Source: Pelagibacteraceae bacterium AG-464-P07 (GTDB lineage: Bacteria; Pseudomonadota; Alphaproteobacteria; Pelagibacterales; Pelagibacteraceae). Taken from it: 58,276 nucleotides of DNA. The notes under the pieces were generated by a model. It was not told the origin of the DNA. It worked only from the letters and a program-made list of their open reading frames with translations, and searched no databases. The stretch is from positions 1-58,276 of the forward strand of contig QCSA01000007.1 in the NCBI GenBank assembly GCA_003211695.1, given 5' to 3'. The first letter of the stretch is position 1. Every line of letters begins with the position of its first letter. Position numbers and translations under genes: made by a program. Below are positions 9,481-17,579 of the stretch, piece by piece.

Positions 9481-9501
9481 GCACACACTCGGCACACACT
9501 C
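9481..9501 (+). repeat. CACAC doublet 2 (11-bp period)
   Basis: GCACACACTC starts at 9481 and again at 9492. It follows the 198-codon gene by 17 bases and is of the same type and period as the doublet at 8798 on the other side of that gene. Confidence 0.6.
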
Positions 9502-9560
9502 TTTTTTAAATTATGATTATTACCGTTGTGGTTTAAGGGTTTTTGGATTTGGCGTATTAC

Positions 9561-9584
9561 TTCAATTCCCTTCTCCCGCTCCAA
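9561..9584 (+). repeat. attachment-site relic: copy of the tRNA-Gly 3' end
   Basis: 24 bases identical to tRNA-Gly bases 8737-8760 (T-loop through CCA plus one base). The sequence upstream of it is not tRNA-like. This is what a tRNA-targeting integrative element leaves at its distal end. Confidence 0.8.
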
Positions 9585-9607
9585 AATTTTCACGTTGCTA
9601 GTCTAAT

Positions 9608-9635
9608 GATCACAATTTGATCACACCTGATCATG
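9608..9635 (+). repeat. GATCACA array (periods 11 and 10)
   Basis: GATCACA at 9608, GATCACA at 9619 and GATCATG at 9629. It shares CAATTTGATCACAC with the doublet near 11018 and directly precedes the 35-base arm at 9632. Confidence 0.55.
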
Positions 9636-9666
9636 CTCTACGGTGTACGGAACACGTTGCCAACGT
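9632..9666 (+). repeat. element arm with anticodon stem-loop core, copy 1
   Basis: 35 bases that match 11154-11188 at 33 positions. The last 13 bases are the symmetric ACGTTGCCAACGT of the tRNA-Gly anticodon stem-loop; the part before it only distantly resembles the tRNA D-arm. After 9666 the sequence leaves the tRNA. Confidence 0.6.
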
Positions 9667-9848
9667 CTGTGTCCTTTGTTCTTGTCCCCTGCTAATCCTT
9701 AACAATTTCATAAGTAAATCCTGTTGGCTGCAGTGTGGGACGCAGTTTGTCTCATTAACAAAAGGAATAAAGACATGGCTTACATACGGTCACGCAGGGA
9801 GAAATTTTTATTTTAAATAATCTTCTATCGAATTATACTTATTGAATT

Positions 9849-10076
9849 TTGATTTATCTAAAGATAACATTTGTTACAATTATTGCGTTGATTACAATTA
9901 TATCTGCAGCTATACAGATTACCTTTGATTCTGATCAAACACTTAATAATATTTTAAAATGGAACTATTTTTGCTTTTTATTAACTTTCTATCTTTTGTC
10001 CGCAATATTCTGGAAAAAAAAATTAATAAATAACGTTTGTTTTTTAAAATTAAACACAAAATGCTTATTAATATAA
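9849..10076 (+). pseudogene. truncated paralogue of the downstream membrane protein (C-terminal fragment)
   Basis: 75 codons from a TTG with a stop two codons earlier in frame. Residues 1-57 align without gaps to the last 56 residues of the 261-residue protein encoded just downstream: shared landmarks are NNI near residue 33, WNY at 38-40, YLLS at 48-51 and a terminal WKK. It would keep two membrane helices only. The N-terminal three quarters is missing, so this looks like a decayed duplicate. Whether the fragment is still translated cannot be told. Confidence 0.6.
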
Positions 10077-10077
10077 A

Positions 10078-10863
10078 ATGAAGGAAATTATAACAATTCG
10101 TATTTCTAGTATAATAATTTTTTTACTGCCTATGCTAGCAATCAATTTAAGTTTGTTATTTAACAATTATATATCCCTGTACAGTGTGGACGATTATAAA
10201 TTTATTTTATCCATTTATGATAAATTTCCGATTTTAGAACGAATACATTTAAATGCCCTAGAAAAACATTACCTGCTTACTGAAACAACTTTACCATATA
10301 TAGATGGAAGAATATCAATAAGTGCTGCTGTAAGGGGTTATTATACAAATAACTTTATATTTAAGCCTGCTATTTTTTTATGTTGTGTTTTCATGTTTTT
10401 GTATTGGAATAATTATAAGAACATTATGAAAAAAATTATAGAGACAAAAAAATCTGAAATTAATTATTTTTTCATTGCCGGTGTTGCTTCTACAATTTTT
10501 TTATTTTTACATGCTTATTTTTTAGGCAAACCAGATTGGAAAGAACTTTATAATGTTGACCTCTACAAATTATTCAGAAGATTTATTATTATTTCATTTA
10601 TTTTATTAGAGTTGACTGCACAATTTCTTTTAGTAATTAAACTAACAAAAATAAGAAAAAGTATACTTCACTTAATAAAACAAAAAGTTTTATGGATTAA
10701 ATTGAGTTTTAGTATTTTTTTAATAATATTTACTATTGTAGTTGCCTTGGTGATGAGTTTTATAAATCAAAGTGATGCTTTTAATAATATCGTTGAATGG
10801 AACTATGTTATGCTTCTTTTAGCCTATTATTTGTTATCATTTTTTATTTGGAAGAAAGTCTAA
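10078..10863 (+). CDS. multi-spanning membrane protein of unknown function, islet cargo
   Basis: 261 residues with about five hydrophobic segments: residues 10-30, 98-116, 135-155, 168-190 and 211-232, plus a last one ending in FFIWKKV. Between the first two lies a roughly 65-residue loop with EKHYLLTETTLPYIDGRISI. I recognise no family. It starts two bases after the truncated paralogue and is the main cargo between the tRNA relics at 9632 and 11224. GATCACAC arrays lie on both sides of the pair (9608 and 11018). Confidence 0.7.
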   Translation: MKEIITIRISSIIIFLLPMLAINLSLLFNNYISLYSVDDYKFILSIYDKFPILERIHLNALEKHYLLTETTLPYIDGRISISAAVRGYYTNNFIFKPAIFLCCVFMFLYWNNYKNIMKKIIETKKSEINYFFIAGVASTIFLFLHAYFLGKPDWKELYNVDLYKLFRRFIIISFILLELTAQFLLVIKLTKIRKSILHLIKQKVLWIKLSFSIFLIIFTIVVALVMSFINQSDAFNNIVEWNYVMLLLAYYLLSFFIWKKV

Positions 10864-11017
10864 AAACCCCAGTCCACATACTTAACATTATGTGTATGCA
10901 AGATAATGACTCGATCTTTTTGAGTGTAGGAAAACAGAGTTACTTAAAAATTTCAAATTCCAAAATCAAAAGAGACTCCTTTTGCAGCGACCATTGTGAT
11001 TCAATCTGACTCAATTT

Positions 11018-11035
11018 GATCACACTGATCACACT
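11018..11035 (+). repeat. GATCACACT doublet (9-bp period)
   Basis: Two exact tandem GATCACACT units. The flanking CAATTTGATCACAC is shared with the array at 9608, which lies on the other side of the membrane-protein cargo. Confidence 0.6.
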
Positions 11036-11149
11036 AAATCGTTGAAATCTCATACAATCTATGATTCAATAAACGTAGAGACTTTGTTATGAATTATTGT
11101 GAAAACAGAGGCATAACAACGTTAGAAAGAGACAAAGCGAGAGATAGTT

Positions 11150-11224
11150 GGGACATGCTCTGCGGTATACGGAACACGTTGCCAACGTTTAGGTCGAGGG
11201 TTCAATTCCCTTCTCCCGCTCCAA
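11150..11224 (+). repeat. distal attachment site: degenerate tRNA-Gly copy with intact 3' half
   Basis: Bases 11176-11224 repeat 49 bases of tRNA-Gly exactly, from the anticodon stem through CCA. The preceding bases (11150-11175) align only loosely to the tRNA D-arm and cannot form an acceptor or D stem, so this is not a working tRNA. The 5' arm 11154-11188 is shared with 9632-9666. This marks the right end of the insertion at the tRNA-Gly gene. Confidence 0.82.
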
Positions 11225-11259
11225 ATCGGAAAAATAAAAAAAATTTTTCAATCAGAAAG

Positions 11260-12036
11260 TTAAAGACTAAAATTATTTGAAAGAAACCATTTTTTAAATC
11301 TGTCATTTATAATTGAGATCTCATTATTTGAAAAATGTTGTTTCCATTCTCCATCTTTGTAATTTGATATATGACCAGTTTGAAAACCTGTTTTTTCATC
11401 GAATATTCTTATATTATTTTTATCAAAAGTAAGTAAATTTTGCTTATATATTTTTTGTTTTTTTTTTATCTTTTTTTTTATAAAAATTTCCTTTTTTTTT
11501 ATCATTTCAGATACTTTTTCCTTTGAAAATTTTTTAATAATTTGGTCAACTATTTTTTTGTTAATTTCTAAATTTAAAAATTTTTCTAATTGAAAAAAAA
11601 TTTTTCTAGGATTATTACCTATATCTTTAAAATTAATTTCTAATAAATTTTCCTTTTCAAAATTTTCTCTATAATGCCAAATTCTATTTATAGAATTTTT
11701 AATAAAATTTATAGATTGTTGAAAACTATAATTTTTTAATTTCATAAAACGTTTGTATGATATTACTGCGTCCCGCGGATCTCTGATATTAATTAATATT
11801 TTCGTTTTATTTGTGTACTCTTTTTTTATTAATTTATGAATTTTGATTATTGAAATAAAATCATTTTGATTTTTTAAATTTCTAAAGTGATAATCTAACA
11901 TTTGATCATCGTCTTGTGGTATGTGTAAAGGAATAATTTTTTTTTCCAGATTAACAAATATTTCTCTTACAACATTATATATCCACATTCCTCCAGTTCT
12001 TGGTGCAGATCCAACTATTATGCTTTTATAATTCAT
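11260..12036 (-). CDS. sulfotransferase-family protein
   Basis: 258-residue P-loop sulfotransferase. The 5'-phosphosulfate loop is IVGSAPRTGGMWIYN (about residues 7-21, where PRSGTTW is usual) and the 3'-phosphate site is INIRDPRDAVISYKRF (about 82-97). The C-terminal FQTGHISNYKDGEWKQHFS matches the family's GxxGDWKxxF region that closes over PAPS. The middle contains a Lys-rich stretch (EIFIKKKIKKKQKIYKQN). The acceptor is unknown; a surface polysaccharide or lipid is plausible. The gene ends 36 bases past the tRNA-Gly islet and is extremely A/T-rich with long homopolymers, as expected for a variable surface-modification gene. Confidence 0.8.
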   Translation of the reverse strand: MNYKSIIVGSAPRTGGMWIYNVVREIFVNLEKKIIPLHIPQDDDQMLDYHFRNLKNQNDFISIIKIHKLIKKEYTNKTKILINIRDPRDAVISYKRFMKLKNYSFQQSINFIKNSINRIWHYRENFEKENLLEINFKDIGNNPRKIFFQLEKFLNLEINKKIVDQIIKKFSKEKVSEMIKKKEIFIKKKIKKKQKIYKQNLLTFDKNNIRIFDEKTGFQTGHISNYKDGEWKQHFSNNEISIINDRFKKWFLSNNFSL

Positions 12037-12108
12037 TTATTTATTACTTCCAAAATTTTTTATTACCTTTTAAAATAATTAAATTTTGATTAATTTAAAA
12101 GACAAAGA

Positions 12109-13308
12109 ATGAGATACCACATGATAAAAAAAAATATAATGATTTCTCTGTTGTTTGCTCTTAGTATTTTTTTTCTATGGAAATCGGGTATTCTTTATAC
12201 TTATAGTCTTTCTCCAGTTATTAAGGAAAATCAACTGCACATTTTTGCAGATTGGGCTACACCAATTAAATTAGCAATATGTCATCAATTAGGCTTTAAC
12301 GTTTTTTATACTAGTTCTTGCCTTAATTATCCTTTTAATTATGGTAACATTTTATTATATATTCCATATTTTAAATCGCTTGAAAAATTTTATTTTTTTT
12401 ATATTCCAATCATAATATGTTTTTTATTTATTTTCTCGATTGTTAGTTTAATTAAGCCAAAAAATTTTTTTGAATTTTTTTTATTAATATTAATAATTTT
12501 TGCTCCATCAAGTTTACTTGCTATTGAAAGGGGTAATACTGACATTGTAGTTTTTCTCTTTATTGTATTGATTGTTTATTTCAATTCTTCAACATTAAAC
12601 TTTTTAATTTTAACTTTAGTAAGTTTGGCAAAATATTATCCACTTACTTTAATGGTAAATTTTTTTATTGAAAAAAAGAGATCAATAATACAGATAATAA
12701 TAACTTTATTGTTATTTATAATGACCTTTGGTTTCTTTTTTTACCTAACTGGTGAAAGTTTAGAACTCTTTCAACATAAATTGAAAATGATTTCTCCTAC
12801 ATGGGGAAATCAGTTTTCAATTAGAGGCTTATCGTTAGTTTTGAAAAAATTAAAAGATTTTGATTATTCTACAGTTTTAATTATCAGTTATATTTTTTTC
12901 ATTTTTTCTTCAATCGTTTCATTTAAAATTTTTCAAAAATCAAATTTTATTTCAAAAGTAAATATTTCTTTTTTTGAAGAAAAATTATTTATATTAGGTG
13001 GTAATTTATCTATTTCTGTTTATTTGATATCTGATAATGTACATTATAGGGAAATATTTTTAATTCTACTTTTACCATTCGTAATAAAATTAAAAGACAA
13101 TTTTAAAATTAAAATATTTAAATATTTGTTCTATTTTATTTTATTTAAATACATTTTTTTTATCTTCGCAAATTATTTTATTATGTTTAAGATGTATTTT
13201 ACTTTTATATATATCAAAGCATTTTTTGATATTGTTTTAGTTAGTTTATTTACAGCTATTTGTGTTATTATGAATATTGAGATTTTGAAACAATTTACAA
13301 AGAAATGA
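12109..13308 (+). CDS. GT87-like polytopic membrane glycosyltransferase
   Basis: 399 residues with about nine to ten hydrophobic segments spread over the whole length. The first long periplasmic loop has FADWATPIKLAICHQLG (about 45-61), and LAIERGNTDIVVFLFIVLIV (about 140-159) followed by a K-x-x-P motif (AKYYPLTLM) is the pattern of GT-C polyprenol-phosphate sugar transferases (GT87/DUF2029). The sugar and acceptor are unknown. The start could be 12109 or the next ATG at 12121. It diverges from the sulfotransferase, and its last four bases overlap the next gene (ATGA). Confidence 0.65.
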   Translation: MRYHMIKKNIMISLLFALSIFFLWKSGILYTYSLSPVIKENQLHIFADWATPIKLAICHQLGFNVFYTSSCLNYPFNYGNILLYIPYFKSLEKFYFFYIPIIICFLFIFSIVSLIKPKNFFEFFLLILIIFAPSSLLAIERGNTDIVVFLFIVLIVYFNSSTLNFLILTLVSLAKYYPLTLMVNFFIEKKRSIIQIIITLLLFIMTFGFFFYLTGESLELFQHKLKMISPTWGNQFSIRGLSLVLKKLKDFDYSTVLIISYIFFIFSSIVSFKIFQKSNFISKVNISFFEEKLFILGGNLSISVYLISDNVHYREIFLILLLPFVIKLKDNFKIKIFKYLFYFILFKYIFFIFANYFIMFKMYFTFIYIKAFFDIVLVSLFTAICVIMNIEILKQFTKK

Positions 13309-13649
13309 CACAACTTTCAGAAAAAAAATGTATCCCTTGTGAAGGAAATATTTCAGCTTTCAATTATTCTGAAATTCACAAATATTTAAAAAAAGTAAAT
13401 GGTTGGGAAGTAAAACAAAATAATAAAAAAAGTTATTATTTAGAAAAAAATTTTAAATTTAAAAATTTTTTATCTAGCCAAAAATTTGTTAATTTAGTAG
13501 GAGATATTTCAGAAAAAGAAGGTCACCATCCAGATATTAATTTTGGATGGGGATATGGCAAAATTAAAATTTATACTCATGCAATTAACGGCTTATCTGA
13601 GAATGATTTTATTCTAGCAGCAAAAATTGATAATATTTCTAATGTTTAA
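13305..13649 (+). CDS. phhB: pterin-4a-carbinolamine dehydratase
   Basis: 114 residues. Dehydrates 4a-hydroxytetrahydrobiopterin, normally recycling the cofactor of aromatic amino acid hydroxylases. The active-site signature EGHHPDINFGWGYGKI (about 70-85) and the C-terminal HAINGLSENDFILAAKID are diagnostic. The N-terminal Cys pair (KKCIPCEG) is common in the family. No hydroxylase is nearby, so another folate/pterin role is possible. It overlaps the glycosyltransferase by ATGA and the purH stop by 11 bases tail to tail. Confidence 0.9.
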   Translation: MTQLSEKKCIPCEGNISAFNYSEIHKYLKKVNGWEVKQNNKKSYYLEKNFKFKNFLSSQKFVNLVGDISEKEGHHPDINFGWGYGKIKIYTHAINGLSENDFILAAKIDNISNV

Positions 13650-15186
13650 AATGTCTAGTTTTTGAAAAAACTAAGACAGTTCCCGTTTTATCAGCTAATT
13701 TTATTATTTCCTTATCTCTAATTGATCCTTGAGGTTGAATAACTGCGCTAATTCCTGATTGAATTAACTTTTCAAGAGCATCTGTAAATGAAAAAAAAGC
13801 ATCAGATGCAGCGACCGAATTTGAAAGATTTTTAAATTGAAACTTTTTGGCTTTATTTATTGCCAAGTCACAACTGTCCAACCTGCTTGGTTGTCCCGAA
13901 CCTATTCCTATTGTTGATTTCTCTTTGGTTAGTACTATTGCATTTGATTTTACATATTTACAAACATTAAATGCAAAAATTAGACTTTCCATTTCATCTT
14001 TAGATGGTTTTTTTTTTGAAACTACTTTTAAATTTTTTTTATTAATAATTAAATCATCTGAATTTTGATATAAAAACGTTTTTTTATAAAACAGGATATT
14101 TGAATTACCCTTATTTTGAAAATTACTTGCATTTATTAATCTGACATTCTTCTTTTTTTTTAAGATTTTCAAAGCATCTTTTTTAAATTCATTTGCAATG
14201 ATAATTTCAAAATAAGACTGGTTAAGCTTTTTTGCTAAATTTTTTTCAATTTTAAAATTACATGATACTACTCCTCCATATGCACTCATAGGGTCACAAT
14301 TAAAAGCTAAATTGAATGATTTTAAATTATTTTTTTCTATTGAAACTCCACAAGGATTTGCATGTTTAATAATTACAGTTCCACTATTTTTTTCAAAAGA
14401 TTTAGAAATTGATAGAGCAGAAAAAATATCATTGTAATTATTAAAGCTTAATTTTTCTCCATGTAATTGTTTTATATTTAAATTATTTTCATTTGAATAA
14501 ATAGCAGCTTTTTGATGTGGATTTTCACCGTATCTTAAGTTTTCAATTAATTTTCCAGTAAAAGTTTTTTTATTTGGAAATTGAACATCAAACTTATCAT
14601 TAAAATAATTTGCAATTATAGAATCATAATTTGCAATTTCATTAAATGCATTTATAGCCATTTGTTTTCTGAAGCTCAAAGATGTTGAACCTGTGTATTT
14701 ATTTATTTCGTTAATTACGTGTATATAATTTCTTGGATTTGTGATTACTAAGACACTATTGAAATTCTTGGCTGCTGCTCTAACTAAAGTAGGGCCACCG
14801 ATATCAATATTTTCAATTATACTTTTAAAATTATTTTTTTTTTTTATAACATTTTCGAAAGGATAAAAATTTACAATAACTAAGTCTATTTCTTCAAAAT
14901 GATTTTTAATAAGATCAAGTTTGTGATTCTTATTGTTTCTTATATTTAATATCCCAGCATAAATTTTAGGATGAAGTGTTTTTACTTGACCTCCGAGTAT
15001 TTCATTAGAGCCAGTAAAATTTGAAATTTCAATACTTTTAAAACCAAATTTTTTTATTTTTTTATGTGTTTTTCTAGAACTAATAATTTCAATTTTATAT
15101 TTGGTAAGAACGGATAACAAACTTTTTAAAAATGATTTATCAGAAATAGAAATTAAAGCTCTTTTAATTTTAACTATATTTTTCAT
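13639..15186 (-). CDS. purH: PurH, bifunctional AICAR transformylase/IMP cyclohydrolase
   Basis: Final two steps of de novo IMP synthesis. 515 residues, full length. The IMP cyclohydrolase half has ALISISDKS, GGQVKTLHPKIYAGIL (about 66-81) and VIVNFYPFE. The AICARFT half has LRYGENPHQKAAIYS, VIIKHANPCGVS (catalytic Lys-His) and SDAFFSFTDALEKLIQSG. It consumes the AICAR made by HisF. Its ATG shares one base with the stop of the heparinase-like gene, making rpe-heparinase-purH one leftward operon. Confidence 0.96.
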   Translation of the reverse strand: MKNIVKIKRALISISDKSFLKSLLSVLTKYKIEIISSRKTHKKIKKFGFKSIEISNFTGSNEILGGQVKTLHPKIYAGILNIRNNKNHKLDLIKNHFEEIDLVIVNFYPFENVIKKKNNFKSIIENIDIGGPTLVRAAAKNFNSVLVITNPRNYIHVINEINKYTGSTSLSFRKQMAINAFNEIANYDSIIANYFNDKFDVQFPNKKTFTGKLIENLRYGENPHQKAAIYSNENNLNIKQLHGEKLSFNNYNDIFSALSISKSFEKNSGTVIIKHANPCGVSIEKNNLKSFNLAFNCDPMSAYGGVVSCNFKIEKNLAKKLNQSYFEIIIANEFKKDALKILKKKKNVRLINASNFQNKGNSNILFYKKTFLYQNSDDLIINKKNLKVVSKKKPSKDEMESLIFAFNVCKYVKSNAIVLTKEKSTIGIGSGQPSRLDSCDLAINKAKKFQFKNLSNSVAASDAFFSFTDALEKLIQSGISAVIQPQGSIRDKEIIKLADKTGTVLVFSKTRHFKH

Positions 15187-16838
15187 TAAGATATTTTTTC
15201 AAAACTCCATTCGATTATTTGATTTTTTCCATTAGTCATGCCTAAAATATATATATTTTCATTTTCTATAATTTTATTCTTATTTCCTAAATAAATACCT
15301 TTTTCAATTAATACTTCTTTATTATGACAACTAAACTTCCATCCTTCGCCATTTTTTAAACTCAATAAAACAGATTGAGAATTTTTAGTTTTTACCATTT
15401 TTATTCCAGGATAAATATGAAATCTAATTCCGTAGCTTATATTACTAACCTTTTTATTTTTAATTAAATTATCTATTCCAAAGAAAATTTTCTCTTTTTT
15501 TATAAATTTTATGGATCGTTCATGAATATAACCATATCTGTTTTGATATCCATTATGACTAGCAATAATATTTTGAAAATCTTTTTCAATAATAATTTTT
15601 TTTTTTACAATTTTTAATCCTTCATACAACCTATTTTCATGTTGGATTTTAAAAGGATAACTAGTTCTGAAAATACAAGAAGAATGATTATTTAAATATA
15701 AAGTTGAATGGGCTGCAGTAGATCTACTTAATAATTTTATTTTATTATTTTTATTTATATCAAAACCTAAATTACAAATTAATTTTTCTTCGTTTGAAGT
15801 TATTTCAAATGAAAGACATCCAGATTGATATTTTTTTGAATATTTGAAATCTGGAGAGTTTCCAATATCCATTATAAGAACTATTTTTTTATCTTTAAAT
15901 ATAACATATCCATTTTTTTCTTTTGAACTATCATCAAAATTATAATTGAGATAATTTAGATATTTTTCAAATTCTTCGTTTTTTACTTCTGAAGATCCAT
16001 TAAAGAGCGGTAATTCATTTAAATTTTTTGATAAAAAACTATAAGATTTTCCACAATTAAAAATTATTTCCTCCAGATAATCAGGTATTTGATTTTGTGA
16101 TTCTTTTATCCATTCTTTTATTAAGATTAAATATTTTAGGCAAGCCATTAATTCCTCGGGGTTTCTAGATTTTGGAAATCCAGAATTATCAAAATTATTT
16201 TTGATAAATTTTTGAAGTATCGATAAGCCTAATTTATAATGTTTATATTGATTTTTAAATACCAAACCAACTAAAATTAATAATGAACAACAAATTAATT
16301 TATTTTCATTATCTTCCAAGCTATCAATATTTATTAATAAATGATTAGTTTGTTTTATTATGCTTAAAATAAATTTTTCTTTATATTTTAGACCAGACCC
16401 ATCTAAAGTTAAATTAGAATTTGAAATCCAAGCAATTAGTCTTTTGCTAAGCATATCTAATTTCCATGTTTCTTCATTAAAATCATTATTGTTATCAATC
16501 CAATTTTCAATAATAGTTTGTGCCGAAGCTTTATTTGTTTTGATATCTAGGAATGTAAGCCATAAAAAATTATGTAAATTTTGAAATTCTAGTTTATTTT
16601 TGGAGCTTAATTTCCAAAGAGAATTCAGCGAGAAACTTTCAATTTTAATTTTTTTTTTATTAAACGATGTTAGAGAATTAATTATATGTGAACTTGGTTT
16701 GTAATTAAATTTAGAAGGTAAATTATTTGAAATTTTTTTGTTATAAAAATTTGATTTAAAATAAAATATTTTTAATTTAAACAAAAAAAATTTAAAAATT
16801 AAAAAAAAGTATTCACTTATACTTTTTATTTTTTGCAT
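15186..16838 (-). CDS. heparinase II/III-like protein
   Basis: 550 residues: an alpha-helical N-terminal domain (with LDMLSKRLIAWISNSNLTLD at about 129-148 and SGFPKSRNPEELMACLKYL) and a beta-sandwich C-terminal domain with RSTAAHSTLYLNNHSS, the recognisable heparinase II/III core. No signal peptide is obvious, though the N-terminus is hydrophobic and basic (FFLIFKFFLFKLKIFYF). The family includes polysaccharide lyases, but this gene sits between rpe and purH in many alphaproteobacteria and its real substrate is unproved; envelope polymer turnover is an inference. Confidence 0.8.
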   Translation of the reverse strand: MQKIKSISEYFFLIFKFFLFKLKIFYFKSNFYNKKISNNLPSKFNYKPSSHIINSLTSFNKKKIKIESFSLNSLWKLSSKNKLEFQNLHNFLWLTFLDIKTNKASAQTIIENWIDNNNDFNEETWKLDMLSKRLIAWISNSNLTLDGSGLKYKEKFILSIIKQTNHLLINIDSLEDNENKLICCSLLILVGLVFKNQYKHYKLGLSILQKFIKNNFDNSGFPKSRNPEELMACLKYLILIKEWIKESQNQIPDYLEEIIFNCGKSYSFLSKNLNELPLFNGSSEVKNEEFEKYLNYLNYNFDDSSKEKNGYVIFKDKKIVLIMDIGNSPDFKYSKKYQSGCLSFEITSNEEKLICNLGFDINKNNKIKLLSRSTAAHSTLYLNNHSSCIFRTSYPFKIQHENRLYEGLKIVKKKIIIEKDFQNIIASHNGYQNRYGYIHERSIKFIKKEKIFFGIDNLIKNKKVSNISYGIRFHIYPGIKMVKTKNSQSVLLSLKNGEGWKFSCHNKEVLIEKGIYLGNKNKIIENENIYILGMTNGKNQIIEWSFEKIS

Positions 16839-16842
16839 TAAA

Positions 16843-17505
16843 TTAATGATTTCTTAGAATCTCAATGTTCTTTTTAATATTACCTTCATTATTTTTAAAT
16901 ATTGTAGTACCTGAAACTAAAATATCAACACCCGCTTTTTTAGCTATTTTAGCATTATCAAAATTAATTCCTCCATCTATTTCAATTTCTACAGCGAGTT
17001 TTTTTTGATCAATTTCTTTCCTTAACAATTTAACTTTTTCTAATGTTTCTTTAATAAATTTTTGACCTCCAAAACCAGGATTTACACTCATTATCAAAAC
17101 TAAATCAATTAAACTAAGAACAGGTAGTACTTTTTCTATAGTAGTTTTTGGGTTAAGAGATACACCAGCTTTTTTACCAAATTTTTTAATTTCATTAATT
17201 GTTTCAATTAAATTATCAGTGGATTCGGGGTGTATTGTGATTATATCCGCACCAGCTTCTGCGAAATTTTTTATATATTTGTGAACAGGAGAAATCATCA
17301 AATGTACGTCGAATGGTAAAGAAGTGTGTTTTTTAAGATCTTTTATAACATCTGGGCCGATAGTTATATTTGGAACAAAATGTCCATCCATTACATCTAT
17401 ATGAATTAAATCTGCTCCAGCTTTTTCTAACTCAAAAATTTCAATACCTAATTTGCTAAAATCTGCTGATAAAATTGAAGGAGATATTTTAACTGCCGAA
17501 GACAT
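16843..17505 (-). CDS. rpe: Rpe, ribulose-phosphate 3-epimerase
   Basis: Interconverts ribulose-5-phosphate and xylulose-5-phosphate in the pentose phosphate pathway. ISPSILSADFSKLG at the start, the metal ligands HIDVMDGHFVPNITIGP, HLMISP and VNPGFGGQKF, and EIDGGINFDNA are all present. I take the ATG at 17505, which places ISPSILSADF near residue 6 as in the family; an in-frame TTG at 17541 would add 12 residues. The gene lies four bases upstream of the heparinase-like gene. Confidence 0.95.
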   Translation of the reverse strand: MSSAVKISPSILSADFSKLGIEIFELEKAGADLIHIDVMDGHFVPNITIGPDVIKDLKKHTSLPFDVHLMISPVHKYIKNFAEAGADIITIHPESTDNLIETINEIKKFGKKAGVSLNPKTTIEKVLPVLSLIDLVLIMSVNPGFGGQKFIKETLEKVKLLRKEIDQKKLAVEIEIDGGINFDNAKIAKKAGVDILVSGTTIFKNNEGNIKKNIEILRNH

Positions 17506-17579
17506 AGGAAAATTTATATTTTTATATTTTAATAAAGTCAAAAAAAGATTTTAATAAACCATTCATTAAATTTTTAAAT

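Larger units (their letters stand above)
9465..9848. other. gene-free junction between two tRNA-Gly islets
   Basis: No credible gene. In order it holds a CACAC doublet (9481-9501), a 24-base copy of the tRNA-Gly 3' end (9561-9584), a GATCACA triplet array (9608-9635) and a 35-base element arm containing the anticodon stem-loop sequence (9632-9666). The short open frame at 9617-9820 runs through these sites and is not credible as a gene. Bases 9667-9848 show nothing I can name. Confidence 0.7.
10864..11259. other. gene-free distal end of the tRNA-Gly islet
   Basis: No credible gene; open frames at 10797-11009 and 11089-11280 overlap the membrane gene or run through the tRNA relic. It contains the GATCACACT doublet (11018-11035) and the tRNA-derived end (11150-11224). 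Bases 10864-11017 and 11036-11149 show no feature I can identify. Confidence 0.7.

Noticed and set aside
9617-9820. 67-codon open frame at the islet junction
   Set aside because: It runs through the GATCACA array and the shared attachment arm, which explains the sequence without a protein.
11150-11223. Second functional tRNA-Gly
   Set aside because: The 3' half is intact but no acceptor or D stem can form with the 5' half.
11089-11280. 63-codon open frame ending in the sulfotransferase
   Set aside because: It reads through the degenerate tRNA-Gly copy; the translated tail is tRNA 3'-end sequence.
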